A stretch of 64,000 bases of DNA from Azonexus sp. (GCA_031277255.1 JAITMS010000088.1:1-64000), one strand, 5' to 3'. Numbered from the stretch's first letter, positions 17,257-26,770 are shown. Notes: generated by a model not told the origin, from the letters alone. Translations and numbers: made by a program.

Positions 17257-18624
17257 TCACTCCTTGACTGTGCGGGAGAATTTCAGATGTCCGCCAGTAG
17301 CGAGAATCCGCTCTTGCGGCACCAGCTCGATATTCACAGGCAGACCTAGAGCAGCCTGGATGGAGGTGGTCAGGCGCGCCTGTAGATCGGCCAGGTTGGA
17401 CTGCCCTGCATAGCCGACGCGAATGTGCAAATATTGCATTTCCCGCTGCGGGCGGATCATCTGGAATATGCCATCGGCGCATTCTGGCTGCTGCTCGATG
17501 AGCAGCCATACGTCGATCGGCAGAACAGACCTGTCACCAATTAAAATTTCGTCCCCCGTCCGGCCAAGCGGCTGGAAGCGTGCATGGGTCCGGCCACAGG
17601 CGCAGGTTCCCCACTTCATGTCGACATAATCCCCGGTGCGAAAGCGGATCAAGGCGTCGGCATTATTGACGAGGGTGGTCACAACCAGTTCTCCGCGCCC
17701 GTCCTTTTCGATGACCGCTCCGGTTTCGGGATCGATCAGTTCTACCAGCGCGACGTCTTCCCAGGCATGGCAGCCATCATGTGCGCGACAGTCCTGAGCC
17801 AGAGCGATGTCGCCAAGAGCGCTCATATTGAAGATCCGATCACCGACGCCCCAGCGTTCCAGATGTGTTCGCATTTGTGGGCCAAGCGGTTCGCCAGCAA
17901 AGATGACCGCTTTATAGCTGCTGAAAACGTCATGCATATCGATCTTGTGGTCACGCTCCAGAGCTAGCAATGCGCGCACGGTCGGGGGCGTCATGACCCA
18001 CCACATCGTGGGGCGATACTGTAGCGACAGCTTCATCGCCAGTAGCAGATCTCCTGGCGCATAGGACAGAAAGATCGGGATGGCGCCGAGATACTGGGCG
18101 GGTCGAAAGGTGCTGCCGCGAATGCGAAAGCCGAAGTTGAGAAAATAGTCGCCTTCGCGCACACCCATCTCCCAGTAATCTCTGGGCGAACTTCCGGCGT
18201 AGCTGGGCGGCCATTGGCCATTGAGGCCTGGCGCCTGTTGATCAAGGCCCGTGTTGCCCCAATGGTGGGATAGTATTGTCGGCTCTCCGGTCGTGCCCGT
18301 GGTCGAAACCAGCCAATTGACCTCGCTTGGATCGAGGCAGAGTAAGCCGGCGTGGGCGTCTTTTTCCTCGTCCCGCTGGCGGCGGATATCCTCCTTGGTC
18401 AGGAACGGCGCTCGCGCGATGAAGTCAGCGCGTGACCCGATGTCGGCTGGCGTGATTCCGGAAGCGTTCCATAGCCTGCGCACCAAGGGCGCTCGTTCAT
18501 AGGCGTAAGACAGCATCTTCAAGAGACGCTGCTCCTGCAACACCAGAAGCTGGGCGCGGGGCATGGTTTCCACTGCTTCCAGGTAGCGGGTTTCGGATCG
18601 CAGAAAGGCTTGTCTCTTCATCAT
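17257..18624 (-). CDS. PaaK-like AMP-forming acyl/aryl-CoA ligase
   Basis: This 455-residue protein is close to phenylacetate-CoA ligase in length and layout. It has an N-terminal helical start (YLEAVETMPRAQL...), the adenylation P-loop STTGTTGEPT, the FAGEPLG turn and ALGDIALAQDC in place of the Y-x-x-T-E motif. It also has ELVVTTL...IRFRTGDYV, a CACGRTHARF Cys segment and a C-terminal HLKFSRTVK lid. PaaK enzymes adenylate a carboxylate and load CoA. It is followed by the small ANL-like protein at 16587, and the same two-gene order recurs at 30772/30044. The substrate is unknown; a cyclic or aromatic carboxylate is possible. Confidence 0.85.
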   Translation of the reverse strand: MMKRQAFLRSETRYLEAVETMPRAQLLVLQEQRLLKMLSYAYERAPLVRRLWNASGITPADIGSRADFIARAPFLTKEDIRRQRDEEKDAHAGLLCLDPSEVNWLVSTTGTTGEPTILSHHWGNTGLDQQAPGLNGQWPPSYAGSSPRDYWEMGVREGDYFLNFGFRIRGSTFRPAQYLGAIPIFLSYAPGDLLLAMKLSLQYRPTMWWVMTPPTVRALLALERDHKIDMHDVFSSYKAVIFAGEPLGPQMRTHLERWGVGDRIFNMSALGDIALAQDCRAHDGCHAWEDVALVELIDPETGAVIEKDGRGELVVTTLVNNADALIRFRTGDYVDMKWGTCACGRTHARFQPLGRTGDEILIGDRSVLPIDVWLLIEQQPECADGIFQMIRPQREMQYLHIRVGYAGQSNLADLQARLTTSIQAALGLPVNIELVPQERILATGGHLKFSRTVKE

Positions 18625-18705
18625 TGTTATTTCTTCTCCATTGCCAAGTCATCATCACATCGAGAAGGCGGCAATCGTTCTTCATTCGGCGGATTCGGCG
18701 AAAGG

Positions 18706-19206
18706 TCAGCTATAGCGGAAGGCGCCGGTACCAAGAGCGATCAGTTCGCCAGCATCGTTCAATAGCTCGCCGCGCACCACATTGATGCGGCTACCGCTAC
18801 GAATAACCTCGGCACGGCCAATGAATTTCTTGCCGATCCCAGGTTGCAAGAAATCCGTACGCAGGTCGATGGTCGCGTGGCGGGTCAAGGCCTTCACCGC
18901 TTCCTGCCAGGCGACGCCTTCGGCCAAGCGGCGCTTTACCACCATCATTCCCGAGGCGGTGCCGCAAACATTATCGAGATAAGCGGCAATGACTCCGCCG
19001 TGCAGCATTTTGCGATGGGCATTGCCGATCAGTTCAGGACGCATGGGCATGTGGAGTTCCACTGGATCGAGGGACTTTATCGACACTTCGAGAAATGCGT
19101 TGAACGGGCAAGTATCGCAATAGGCATTCTGCAACGCGGCAAGCAGATCGGGATAATCGTAGAGGGATACGGCATTGAAATCAGGTTTCATGGGGGAGCT
19201 TTTCAT
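18706..19206 (-). CDS. PaaI-like hotdog thioesterase
   Basis: This protein of about 166 residues has the 4HBT/PaaI core: GNAHRKMLHGGVIAAYLDNVCGTASGM carries the HGG turn and the Asp that supports thioester hydrolysis, followed by TIDLRTDFLQPGIGKKFIGRAEV strands. These enzymes release CoA from stalled acyl-CoA and protect the CoA pool. The frame is open far upstream, so the start is uncertain: ATG codons at 19206 and 19191 both lack a good Shine-Dalgarno, and 19206 is reported. It lies between the MaoC hydratase and the PaaK-like ligase of the leftward unit. Confidence 0.8.
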   Translation of the reverse strand: MKSSPMKPDFNAVSLYDYPDLLAALQNAYCDTCPFNAFLEVSIKSLDPVELHMPMRPELIGNAHRKMLHGGVIAAYLDNVCGTASGMMVVKRRLAEGVAWQEAVKALTRHATIDLRTDFLQPGIGKKFIGRAEVIRSGSRINVVRGELLNDAGELIALGTGAFRYS

Positions 19207-19322
19207 TGGATATTTTTGAAAAGAGCCAGCGAATGGCACACAATCACCCAAAACACCGGTTTGATCATGCGTGTGCCTGATAACGCTGGCGACGCAGAAT
19301 GCTGCTGGAGCCTCGCCTGGCC

Positions 19323-20189
19323 CTATTCGCTGAACTCGGCGTAACCATTGTTGAGTACGACGAGATCGCGTTCCTGAACGCGGCAACGGAAAGAGGCTTT
19401 GCCGCTGCCCTCGTTCCAGATTTCGGTGACGATGGTCTCGCCCGGAAATACCGGGGCGCTGAAACGCACATCAAAACGCCGCAACCGCGATGGCGCGCCC
19501 TTGCCGATGGTGCGCACCAGTGCCCGGCAGGCGACGCCATAGGTGCAAAGACCGTGGAGAATCGGCTTGTCGAAGCCAGCGCTGGTTGCGACGGCTGGAT
19601 CAATGTGCAGCGGGTTGTAGTCGCCGGAGAGCCGATAGATCAGCGCCTGTTCGGGGCGCGTCGGTAGTGCGACGAGGGTATCGGCAGGGCGTTCAGGAAT
19701 TGGCTGTGGCTTCGGCGGGTTCTCGTTCGTTGTGCTGCCGCAACCCCCATCGCCGCGCAAAAAGGCAGTAGCCTCAGCGATGGCAATTACTTCACCGCTG
19801 GCGGCATCTTTCAATGTGCGCGAAATAGCCAGGACTGCGCCTTTGTCGACCCCCTTGTCGTAAATCGCCTCAATTTTTTCCTGGCCGATGAGTTCGGCGT
19901 CGGCAGGCAATGCCTTGAAGAGCGTCAGCCTTTGTTCACCGTGTAACATCTTCTTCCAGTCAATGCCGTATTCGGGTTCGGCAACCCAGAAACCAGGCGG
20001 CGGACAGAGAGTGACCGCCATGCTGGGGACGGCTTCGAGCCTGTGCTCGTAGGTCAGAAGCAAGTCCTGAGGATCAAGCGGGTCTGGCTGACCGGCTCCG
20101 ACCCCCAAAGCATAAAGCATCGTGTCCCGCTTCCGATAGCGGGCTTTGATCGGGTCGAAGGCCCGGCTCATGATTTTTTCGATATTCAT
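19323..20189 (-). CDS. MaoC-family (2E)-enoyl-CoA hydratase 2, MFE-2 type
   Basis: This 288-residue double-hotdog protein has an N-terminal non-catalytic half beginning FDPIKARYRKRDTMLYALGVG. The C-terminal half carries the hydratase-2 motif GDYNPLHIDPAVATSAGF...PILHGLCTYG, with the Asp/His pair that hydrates trans-2-enoyl-CoA to the (3R)-hydroxy product. This matches the hydratase domain of peroxisomal multifunctional enzyme 2. The dehydrogenase counterpart is the SDR at 20927, two genes upstream, so the MFE-2 functions are split. It starts six bases after the DUF2889 stop. A paralogue is at 49973-50845. Confidence 0.9.
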   Translation of the reverse strand: MNIEKIMSRAFDPIKARYRKRDTMLYALGVGAGQPDPLDPQDLLLTYEHRLEAVPSMAVTLCPPPGFWVAEPEYGIDWKKMLHGEQRLTLFKALPADAELIGQEKIEAIYDKGVDKGAVLAISRTLKDAASGEVIAIAEATAFLRGDGGCGSTTNENPPKPQPIPERPADTLVALPTRPEQALIYRLSGDYNPLHIDPAVATSAGFDKPILHGLCTYGVACRALVRTIGKGAPSRLRRFDVRFSAPVFPGETIVTEIWNEGSGKASFRCRVQERDLVVLNNGYAEFSE

Positions 20190-20195
20190 AGGTGT

Positions 20196-20930
20196 TTAGT
20201 CAGTCAAATCAATCAGCATTTGTTCACGCTTGTCGGCAAAATCCCGAGTAGCGCCCCGGATGCGAATGGCTCGTTTGGCTACATCGGGTTGAAAGACGTA
20301 GCAGGCCCCGCTGGCGTGACCGGTTTCCGATGGATGTTGAATACTGTCCAGATCAAGCCATTTGCCGTTAGAAATAAAAATGGCGCGACGAAAGAGTAGA
20401 ACGGCTTCGGTCAATTCCGGGTCGCCAAATGCTTCAACAACGGGCTTTATCTTTCTCAAAGGCTCTCCGGCGAAGCGTCCTGGCGATACGATGTGCGAGT
20501 TTTCAATGGTCCACTCCAGAAATCGACTGTCGTCAATATCCATGGTTGCGATTTGTTGTTGGCGATCACTCGTCCAGCGGACCTCAAAATCGTACTGGCG
20601 CTGGAAATCGCGGCGCCCAGCCCAAGCAATCGCCAAGCCAGCCAAATCGGCCATGTGCGTACATTGTGAGCCAGCGTCAATATGCTCGTAAAACTTGCTG
20701 AATGGCGTGCCAATCGGCGTGCCTTCAAGCTTTTCCAGCATCGCCGCCGCATCATGGCAAAGCGTCCAGGGGATGCGCAAGGTCAGTCCGTTAACCGACA
20801 ATACACGGGCCGAATCGTGAGTAACGATCACGCCATAGCGGTGATTGTCATCCTCAAGATCAGCCCGCGCTTGCCGGTCTTCGGTACAAATTCGCAAGCG
20901 GCGCCGGTAGACGTTGGGCGATACGGTCAT
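20196..20930 (-). CDS. DUF2889 family protein, copy 1
   Basis: This 244-residue protein of unknown function matches DUF2889 by pattern. It has an N-terminal YRRRLRICTEDRQARADLEDD strand pair, LRIPWTLCHDAAAMLEKLEGTPIG and the conserved G-x-x-CTHM-x-DL helix (SQCTHMADLAGLA, about residues 110-125). The Cys-Thr-His trio is the most invariant feature and could be catalytic or metal-binding; that is inference. The ATG at 20930 is fixed by an ATGA overlap with the SDR stop, which argues for a role coupled to that enzyme. A shorter family member at 61578-62150 also adjoins an SDR gene. Confidence 0.7.
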   Translation of the reverse strand: MTVSPNVYRRRLRICTEDRQARADLEDDNHRYGVIVTHDSARVLSVNGLTLRIPWTLCHDAAAMLEKLEGTPIGTPFSKFYEHIDAGSQCTHMADLAGLAIAWAGRRDFQRQYDFEVRWTSDRQQQIATMDIDDSRFLEWTIENSHIVSPGRFAGEPLRKIKPVVEAFGDPELTEAVLLFRRAIFISNGKWLDLDSIQHPSETGHASGACYVFQPDVAKRAIRIRGATRDFADKREQMLIDLTD

Positions 20931-21757
20931 GGATTGAAATCCAGTCCTTTGCTGTCGAGCATCCAATCTTTCTCGGCGGCGGCAATAGCTTGTGCCGTCA
21001 GATTTCCGGTGTTACGCAAAGCCGGACCGCCGACCATCTTCACTTCCATCATCTTGGTGCCTGAAGCGAAGATCGTCCGGTTGGTCTTGTCGCCAGATAG
21101 GCTGCTAACCATGTAGAGAATGACCGGCGCCACCCGCTCAGGTGTCCATGCGGCAACAATTTCCGGCGGCAGGACACCCGCCGACAACGCGGTCGCGGCA
21201 GCCGGAGCAATGGTCCACACACGGATGCCGTATTTCTTGCCCTCAAGCGCCAAGCTATTGCTGAAGCCCCAAATGCCGCACTTCGCCGCGCCATAGTTGG
21301 TTTGCCCGAAATTGCCGCCGAGACCGGAAGCAGACGTGGTGTTGACAATGACGCCGCCGCCGTTTTCCTTCATCCACTTGAATACGGGTTGCGTTGCGCA
21401 GAAAGCGCCCTTGAGATGCACGTTCACGACGCTGTCCCACATTTCTTCGGTAAGGCCAATGAAACTCTTGTCACGCAAAATGCCGGCGTTGTTGATGAGA
21501 ATATCTGCTCGCCCGAATGTTTTCTGTGCTGTGGCAAAGATTGCCTCGCCACCCGCCACGCTCCCCACATCGGCGACGGCAGCAACCGCTTTGCCTCCGG
21601 CCGCCTCGATTTCGCCAACCACTTTGTTGGCGTTATCGGCATTGAAGTCGTTGACCACGATGCGCGCGCCTTCCTTGGCCAGCAATAGCGCATAGGCGCG
21701 GCCCAGACCGCCGCCAGCGCCAGTGATGATGGCTACCTTGTTATCCAATAGTCCCAT
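20927..21757 (-). CDS. MFE-2-type (3R)-hydroxyacyl-CoA dehydrogenase (SDR)
   Basis: This 276-residue SDR has TGAGGGLG near residue 12, NNAGILRD and TTSASGLGGNFGQTNYGAAK with the Ser-Tyr-Lys set. The NAGILRDKSF and FGQTNYGAAK wording is characteristic of the dehydrogenase domain of peroxisomal multifunctional enzyme 2 (17beta-HSD4), which oxidises (3R)-hydroxyacyl-CoA. A C-terminal extension past residue 235 is also typical. GGAGAAG precedes the ATG. With the hydratase at 19323, the dehydrogenase at 23380 and the SCP-x thiolase at 24554 it completes a peroxisome-like spiral suited to branched or steroid side chains. Confidence 0.88.
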   Translation of the reverse strand: MGLLDNKVAIITGAGGGLGRAYALLLAKEGARIVVNDFNADNANKVVGEIEAAGGKAVAAVADVGSVAGGEAIFATAQKTFGRADILINNAGILRDKSFIGLTEEMWDSVVNVHLKGAFCATQPVFKWMKENGGGVIVNTTSASGLGGNFGQTNYGAAKCGIWGFSNSLALEGKKYGIRVWTIAPAAATALSAGVLPPEIVAAWTPERVAPVILYMVSSLSGDKTNRTIFASGTKMMEVKMVGGPALRNTGNLTAQAIAAAEKDWMLDSKGLDFNP

Positions 21758-21808
21758 TGCTGCTTCTCCTTGTTGAGTGGTGGTTGTCTGTAAAGCGGAG
21801 TAACCGCT

Positions 21809-23368
21809 TTACTGATGAGGGGATGAGTTGAAAACCGGGGATGCCGCCAAAGGGGAACCATACCGCCCCTTTAGAAGACGCTTGGCAAGCTTGCCTGTCG
21901 GTAGCCGCGGCAATGACTCAACGAATTCAATACTGCGGGGGCATTTGAAGTGCGCCAGACGCGAACGGCAATAGCCGATCAAGTCATGCGCGGTAGCGCA
22001 TGTCGTGCTTAGCGCATCGGACGGGACCACCAGCGCCTTGACTTCCTCGCCGAACTCGGCGTGGGGAATGCCAATGACGGCCACATCGGCAACGGCAGGA
22101 TGAAGGATCAGGATGTTTTCGATTTCTTCCGGGTAGATGTTTACCCCTCCCGATATGATCATGTGTGAGCTTCGACCAGTCAGGTAGAGGAAACCATCCG
22201 CATCCAGATAACCCATGTCGCCGACAGTGGCCCAGCCGTTCTTGTCATGGGCGGCGGCAGTTTGTTCAGGGGCGTTGTGATAGCGGAAGGGGACTCCGCC
22301 GGTAAAGTACACCAACCCTTCCTCACCTATCGGCAGTTCCGCGCCGGCTTCACTCATAATCCGCATCTCGCAACCCACTGCCCGGCCAACCGAACCGCGA
22401 TGATCGCGCCAATCCGCCGGACTAATCATCGTCAGGCCGATACCCTCGCTACAGGAATAGTACTCATGGAGAATGGGACCCCACCATGCGAGCATCTGCT
22501 CCTTGATGTCGACAGGGCAGGGAGCGCCAGCGTGCACCACGAACTTCAGGCTCGACAGATCGTAGCCATGCCGGTCCGATTCCGCCAATTTGAGCAGACG
22601 GACAAAGTGCGTTGGCACCATGAAAGCGTGCGTGATCCGATAGCGTTCGACGAGGCGCAACACCTCGATTGCGTCAAATTGTTCCATCAAGACCACCGTG
22701 GCGCCGATACGCTGCGCCGTCATCGCCCACGCCAGAGGCGCCGCATGATACAGCGGCGCCGGGCAAAGCAACACGCTTGTGTCGTCAAAGGCAAAGCAGT
22801 GACGTAACCAGGTTTCCGTATTGCTGGTCGTACCGAACGGAAGACGGTCAAGTTCCTGCTTGATCCCTTTGGGTCGCCCTGTCGTGCCGGCAGAATAGAG
22901 CATGGGCTGACCTTCCAGTTCATCTGGCAACGGCTCATCGGGGATCTTGGCAATGGCTGCCTGATAGGCCGTAAATCCAGGTGGGGGGCTACTGTTACCG
23001 ACCAGCAGGCAGCAACCGGCGTCAGGAATCACCCCGGCAACACTTTCGCCCAGTGAAACCAGGTGATCCGAAACAATCAGGGCGCGCGCCCCGCTGTCCT
23101 GAAGTACGTAGGCAACCTCCTGGGCGCTCAAATGCCAATTGAGCAGCGTGTAGGATAAGCCCAGCCGGTGCGCGCCCCACAATACCTCGAAAAATTCGGC
23201 GCGATTATCGAACAGCAAGGCCGCCACGTCACCTGACCGTAGACCGCAGTTATGCAGATAGCGCGCGAATCGACGCGATCGCTCGGCCATCTCGCCATAA
23301 CAGAGCACATCACCGCTATGCCCCATGATTACAGCGTATTTCTCGGCAGCGAATTCATCTGGTTTCAT
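21809..23368 (-). CDS. AMP-forming acyl-CoA ligase (ANL superfamily)
   Basis: This 519-residue adenylate-forming ligase has P-loop YSAGTTGRPKG, the motif YYSCSEG, GDMGYLDADGFLYLTGR at the hinge and LPTGKLAKRLL with the lid Lys. It resembles FadD-type ligases for cyclic or branched acids. The ATG at 23368 is preferred because homology begins at MKPDEFAAEKYAVIM; the open frame extends upstream into the dehydrogenase gene. It starts 11 bases after the acyl-CoA dehydrogenase stop, and a gap of 51 bases separates it from the SDR. It would activate the acid entering this leftward beta-oxidation set. Confidence 0.9.
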   Translation of the reverse strand: MKPDEFAAEKYAVIMGHSGDVLCYGEMAERSRRFARYLHNCGLRSGDVAALLFDNRAEFFEVLWGAHRLGLSYTLLNWHLSAQEVAYVLQDSGARALIVSDHLVSLGESVAGVIPDAGCCLLVGNSSPPPGFTAYQAAIAKIPDEPLPDELEGQPMLYSAGTTGRPKGIKQELDRLPFGTTSNTETWLRHCFAFDDTSVLLCPAPLYHAAPLAWAMTAQRIGATVVLMEQFDAIEVLRLVERYRITHAFMVPTHFVRLLKLAESDRHGYDLSSLKFVVHAGAPCPVDIKEQMLAWWGPILHEYYSCSEGIGLTMISPADWRDHRGSVGRAVGCEMRIMSEAGAELPIGEEGLVYFTGGVPFRYHNAPEQTAAAHDKNGWATVGDMGYLDADGFLYLTGRSSHMIISGGVNIYPEEIENILILHPAVADVAVIGIPHAEFGEEVKALVVPSDALSTTCATAHDLIGYCRSRLAHFKCPRSIEFVESLPRLPTGKLAKRLLKGRYGSPLAASPVFNSSPHQ

Positions 23369-23379
23369 TGCCGATGGAT

Positions 23380-24543
23380 TTAAAGCGTCCGGGCAATCAA
23401 CATCTTCATGATCTCGTTGGCTCCGCCGTAGATGCGCTGTACGCGCGCATCGGTATACAGCCGGGCGATCCGGTATTCTTCCATATAGCCATAGCCGCCA
23501 AAGAATTGCAGGCACTGGTCGACGATCCGGCCCTGCGCTTCGCTAACCCAGAGCTTGGCCATTGACGCCGTGGCTGTATCGAGTTCGCCTGCCAATGCGC
23601 GTTCCAGGCAGTGATAGACAAAGACTTTGGCAATCGTCGCTTCAGTTTTGCATTCGGCCAGCTTGAACTGCGTGTTCTGGAAATCAAAGATTTTCTGACC
23701 AAAGACTGAGCGTTCCTTGACGTAGGCGATGGTGTCTTCCAGCGCCAACTCGATGGAGCCGACGCCGGTAACCGCTACCATCAGGCGCTCGCGCGCCAGT
23801 TCTTTCATCAATTGCGGAAATGCTTTTCCTTCGACGCCGCCGAGCAGATTGTCGATCGGAACGATGGCGTCAGAAAAGAAAAGCTCTGCCGTGTCTTGCG
23901 CGTGCGTGCCGATTTTCTTGAGCGGCTGCCCCCGCTCGAAACCTGGCGTATTCTCGGTTTCCACCATTAACAGGGACAGACCACGGGAACCGGCTCCGGG
24001 GTCGGTGCTGGCGACAACACAGATCAGGTTGGCCTGAAGGCCGTTGGAAATGAAGGTCTTGGTGCCATTGATCCGGTAGTGGCCGCCTTCTTTGCGGGCC
24101 GAGGTACGAATGGCTTGCAGATCCGAGCCAGTGTTTGGCTCGGTCATGGCGATGGCGCAGATCAGCTTGCCCTCTGCCAGACGCGGCAGCCAGCGCCGTT
24201 TCTGTTCCTCCGTGCCATGACTCAGGATATAGCCGCCGACAATGACGTTTTGAAGCGTGAAGCCAAAGCCTTCAACACCCATGCGGGATGCCAGTTCCTG
24301 CAGAATGACGTCATGGCGGAAATCACCGCCGCCGCCGCCGTATTCTTCAGGCGCAGAAACCATCAGCAAACCGGCCTTGGCGGCTTTTCCCCAAAGTTCA
24401 ATATCGACCTGCCCGTTAGCTCGCCAACGGGTAACCGCTTCGGGCGTGGCGTGATCAGCAAAAAAGCGACGGGCGCTATCCTCGAAGATTTGCAGGTCCG
24501 GATCCTGCATGGAGGCTGGGCGCGGAACGTTGATGACCGACAT
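23380..24543 (-). CDS. Acyl-CoA dehydrogenase
   Basis: This 387-residue flavoprotein has the full acyl-CoA dehydrogenase layout: AMTEPNTGSDLQAIRTSA, INGTKTFISNG, KKIGTHAQDTAELFFSDA and GGYGYMEEYRIARLYTDARV, followed by IYGGANEIMK with the C-terminal Glu. It oxidises an acyl-CoA to the 2-enoyl-CoA and passes electrons to ETF (etfBA is at 50.9 kb). Unlike the two tandem pairs on the plus strand it stands alone and probably forms a homotetramer. It lies between the thiolase and the ligase of the leftward set. Confidence 0.92.
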   Translation of the reverse strand: MSVINVPRPASMQDPDLQIFEDSARRFFADHATPEAVTRWRANGQVDIELWGKAAKAGLLMVSAPEEYGGGGGDFRHDVILQELASRMGVEGFGFTLQNVIVGGYILSHGTEEQKRRWLPRLAEGKLICAIAMTEPNTGSDLQAIRTSARKEGGHYRINGTKTFISNGLQANLICVVASTDPGAGSRGLSLLMVETENTPGFERGQPLKKIGTHAQDTAELFFSDAIVPIDNLLGGVEGKAFPQLMKELARERLMVAVTGVGSIELALEDTIAYVKERSVFGQKIFDFQNTQFKLAECKTEATIAKVFVYHCLERALAGELDTATASMAKLWVSEAQGRIVDQCLQFFGGYGYMEEYRIARLYTDARVQRIYGGANEIMKMLIARTL

Positions 24544-24553
24544 GGGCTTATCC

Positions 24554-25735
24554 TTAGACGGAAAGCAGTGTCACGACGCAGGCGCCACCCAGACCAACGT
24601 TATGCTGGAGTCCCACTTTGGCTCCAGATACCTGACGCTCGCCGCCTTCGCCGCGCAACTGGGTGACGAGTTCGGTGATCTGCGCCAGCCCCGTGGCCCC
24701 TAGCGGATGCCCCTTGGCGAGAAGGCCGCCAGATGGATTAACCACCAAACGGCCACCGTAGGTGTTCTGGCCGTCGAGAATGAATTTTTCGGAACCGCCT
24801 TCGGGTACCAGGCCAAGCGCCTCCTGGCTGATGATTTCGTTGGCGGTAAAGCAATCATGCAACTCGACGACATCGACATCATCCGGGCCGATACCCGCCA
24901 TCTTGTAGGCGCGCTCGGAAGCGAGACGGGTCATGTCGTAACCGACCATGGACATCATGCTTTTTGCCTCGGCGAACGATTGCGTATCCGTGGCAATGCC
25001 TTGCCCGGCAATGGTGACTGTGCGTTTCAGCCCCTTTTTCTTCGCATAATCGGCGGAAACGACGATGGCTGCGGCGGCACCGCAGGTCGGCGGGCAGCAT
25101 TGCAAGCGGGTGATCGGGCCATACAAGGTGGGCGAATTGAGGACATCCTCCAGCGTGATCGGATCCCGGAAAACGGCCATCGGGTTGGCCTTGGCGTGGC
25201 GGCGCGCCTTCACCGACACTTGGGCGAAGGTCTCATTCTTCATGCCGTATTTCTTCTGGTATTCGATCCCCGCGCCACCGAAAAACTGAGCCGCCGGGGG
25301 CGCGTTTTCCTGCCACCCCTGGATGGCTTTCACGTTCTGTTCAAGCTGGAATGAAGGCGCCTTGCGATCCGTCCAGGCGCCGGCGGGCGCGCCCGGCAGC
25401 ATCATTTCAAAACCGACTGCGAGGGCCACGTCCACGGCTCCAGCCTTGATCGCTTGACGCGCCAAGAAGAGGGCGCTCGAACCTGTCGAACAATTGTTGT
25501 TGACGTTGATGATGGGAACGCCAGTCAGGCCGACGCGATAGAGACCGGCTTGGCCGGAGCAGGATTCGCCAAAGACATAGCCTGCGTAAGCTTGGCCGAT
25601 CTCGCTAAAGTCGATGTTTGCATCGGCCAAGGCCAAACGCACGGCATCTTCCGCCATTTCATCGTAGGATTTGCTTTTGCCCGGCTTGGTAAAAGGAATC
25701 ATACCGACGCCGGCAACCAAAATTTTTTCGTTCAT
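24554..25735 (-). CDS. SCP-x-type thiolase (3-ketoacyl-CoA thiolase)
   Basis: This 393-residue thiolase has the nucleophilic Cys82 in NNNCSTGSS, HDCFTANE near residue 290, the GHPLGATG block and a C-terminal GGACVVTLL carrying the second Cys region. All parts needed for thiolytic cleavage are present. SCP-x thiolases act on 2-methyl-branched and sterol side-chain 3-ketoacyl-CoA. A Shine-Dalgarno GAGGAA precedes the ATG. It is ten bases upstream of the acyl-CoA dehydrogenase. It contrasts with the two thiolase homologues at 26771 and 48807, which lack the nucleophile. Confidence 0.9.
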   Translation of the reverse strand: MNEKILVAGVGMIPFTKPGKSKSYDEMAEDAVRLALADANIDFSEIGQAYAGYVFGESCSGQAGLYRVGLTGVPIINVNNNCSTGSSALFLARQAIKAGAVDVALAVGFEMMLPGAPAGAWTDRKAPSFQLEQNVKAIQGWQENAPPAAQFFGGAGIEYQKKYGMKNETFAQVSVKARRHAKANPMAVFRDPITLEDVLNSPTLYGPITRLQCCPPTCGAAAAIVVSADYAKKKGLKRTVTIAGQGIATDTQSFAEAKSMMSMVGYDMTRLASERAYKMAGIGPDDVDVVELHDCFTANEIISQEALGLVPEGGSEKFILDGQNTYGGRLVVNPSGGLLAKGHPLGATGLAQITELVTQLRGEGGERQVSGAKVGLQHNVGLGGACVVTLLSV

Positions 25736-25793
25736 TTCTTTGTTCCTCGAATATTCAACATAAAATATTTTGCTTTATCATCGCGGCGCTTGA

Positions 25794-26741
25794 TCAAGCG
25801 TCGTTCTGCCACGGTAGTCTGGTTCTACGGATAATCCGTCTCAGCATTTGTTTGAGCATTTCGATTTCTGCATAGCTGAAGTCCGTGACGGCATCCGATT
25901 CTGTGGCCTTGAAGGCGGTAGCAATTTGCAGAACCCGCGCCCGACCGGCGTCCGTTAGCTGAATCGTGGCGTTGCTGTCATCACTGCCCGATAGAACGAG
26001 TAGATCCTGTTTCTCAAGTCGTTGTATATCCTTCACGCCAATTTCCAACCCGGATACGGCTATCATGTCGATAACGGTAGCGATGTCGCAGGGGCCGACC
26101 AGCGCCGCGGCAGCCAGGATGAAATACTCGGCTTCGCTGAGATGTTGCCGGGCCATTTCCGGGCGCACCGCGCGTGCTAACTGGTAATAGGCAACCGCCA
26201 GCAATTGGGTGACGGAGTTGCGTCCGAGATCATCCGAGGACTTGGTATTCGGATTCGATGCCGCAGGTTTTTCCACCGCCATGGCATAACGACCTGCATG
26301 GAACACGAGTGCTTGGCGCTCGAAGTGCTCGTAAGAAATCACCTCGCCAACGAAAATATCGTGATCGCCACCCTCGTAGCGTGAAACCATCTTGCACTGA
26401 AAACGGGCCGCACAGTTGCCCAGCAGCGGTATGCCGTTCTCGCCGCGCTCCAGGGCCAAACCGGCGAAGCGGTCAACCGGCGAGGCAAAGTGTGTTGCCA
26501 GCTCGCTCTGGTCGGCAGCCAGAATATGCACGGCAAAGTAACTTGCTTCGATAAAAGCCTGCCGACTATGGGATTTTTTGGCAAGACTCCATAGAACCAT
26601 CGGCGGATCCAGTGATACCGAACTGAAGCTGTTGACGGTAAGGCCGACATCGGCGCCAGCGCTGTCGCACGTCGTGACAATCGTTACGCCGGTAGCAAAA
26701 GTACCCAGCGCCGAGCGGAATTGTTTAGGGTCAATGGACAT
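25794..26741 (-). CDS. Flavin reductase with C-terminal MarR-like domain
   Basis: This 315-residue two-domain protein has an N-terminal HpaC-like flavin reductase (residues 1-165: RSALGTFATGVTIVTT, LTVNSFSSVSLDPPMVLWSL, HDIFVGEV) and a C-terminal winged-helix MarR-like domain (about 185-315). The architecture and length match the reductase C1 of Acinetobacter 4-hydroxyphenylacetate hydroxylase, where the MarR part senses the aromatic substrate and controls flavin release. Such reductases supply reduced flavin to a separate monooxygenase. No such oxygenase is encoded in the window, so its partner must lie outside or it has another role. Confidence 0.85.
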   Translation of the reverse strand: MSIDPKQFRSALGTFATGVTIVTTCDSAGADVGLTVNSFSSVSLDPPMVLWSLAKKSHSRQAFIEASYFAVHILAADQSELATHFASPVDRFAGLALERGENGIPLLGNCAARFQCKMVSRYEGGDHDIFVGEVISYEHFERQALVFHAGRYAMAVEKPAASNPNTKSSDDLGRNSVTQLLAVAYYQLARAVRPEMARQHLSEAEYFILAAAALVGPCDIATVIDMIAVSGLEIGVKDIQRLEKQDLLVLSGSDDSNATIQLTDAGRARVLQIATAFKATESDAVTDFSYAEIEMLKQMLRRIIRRTRLPWQNDA

Positions 26742-26770
26742 GGATTGATCTTCCTCGTGAATATTCGTTG

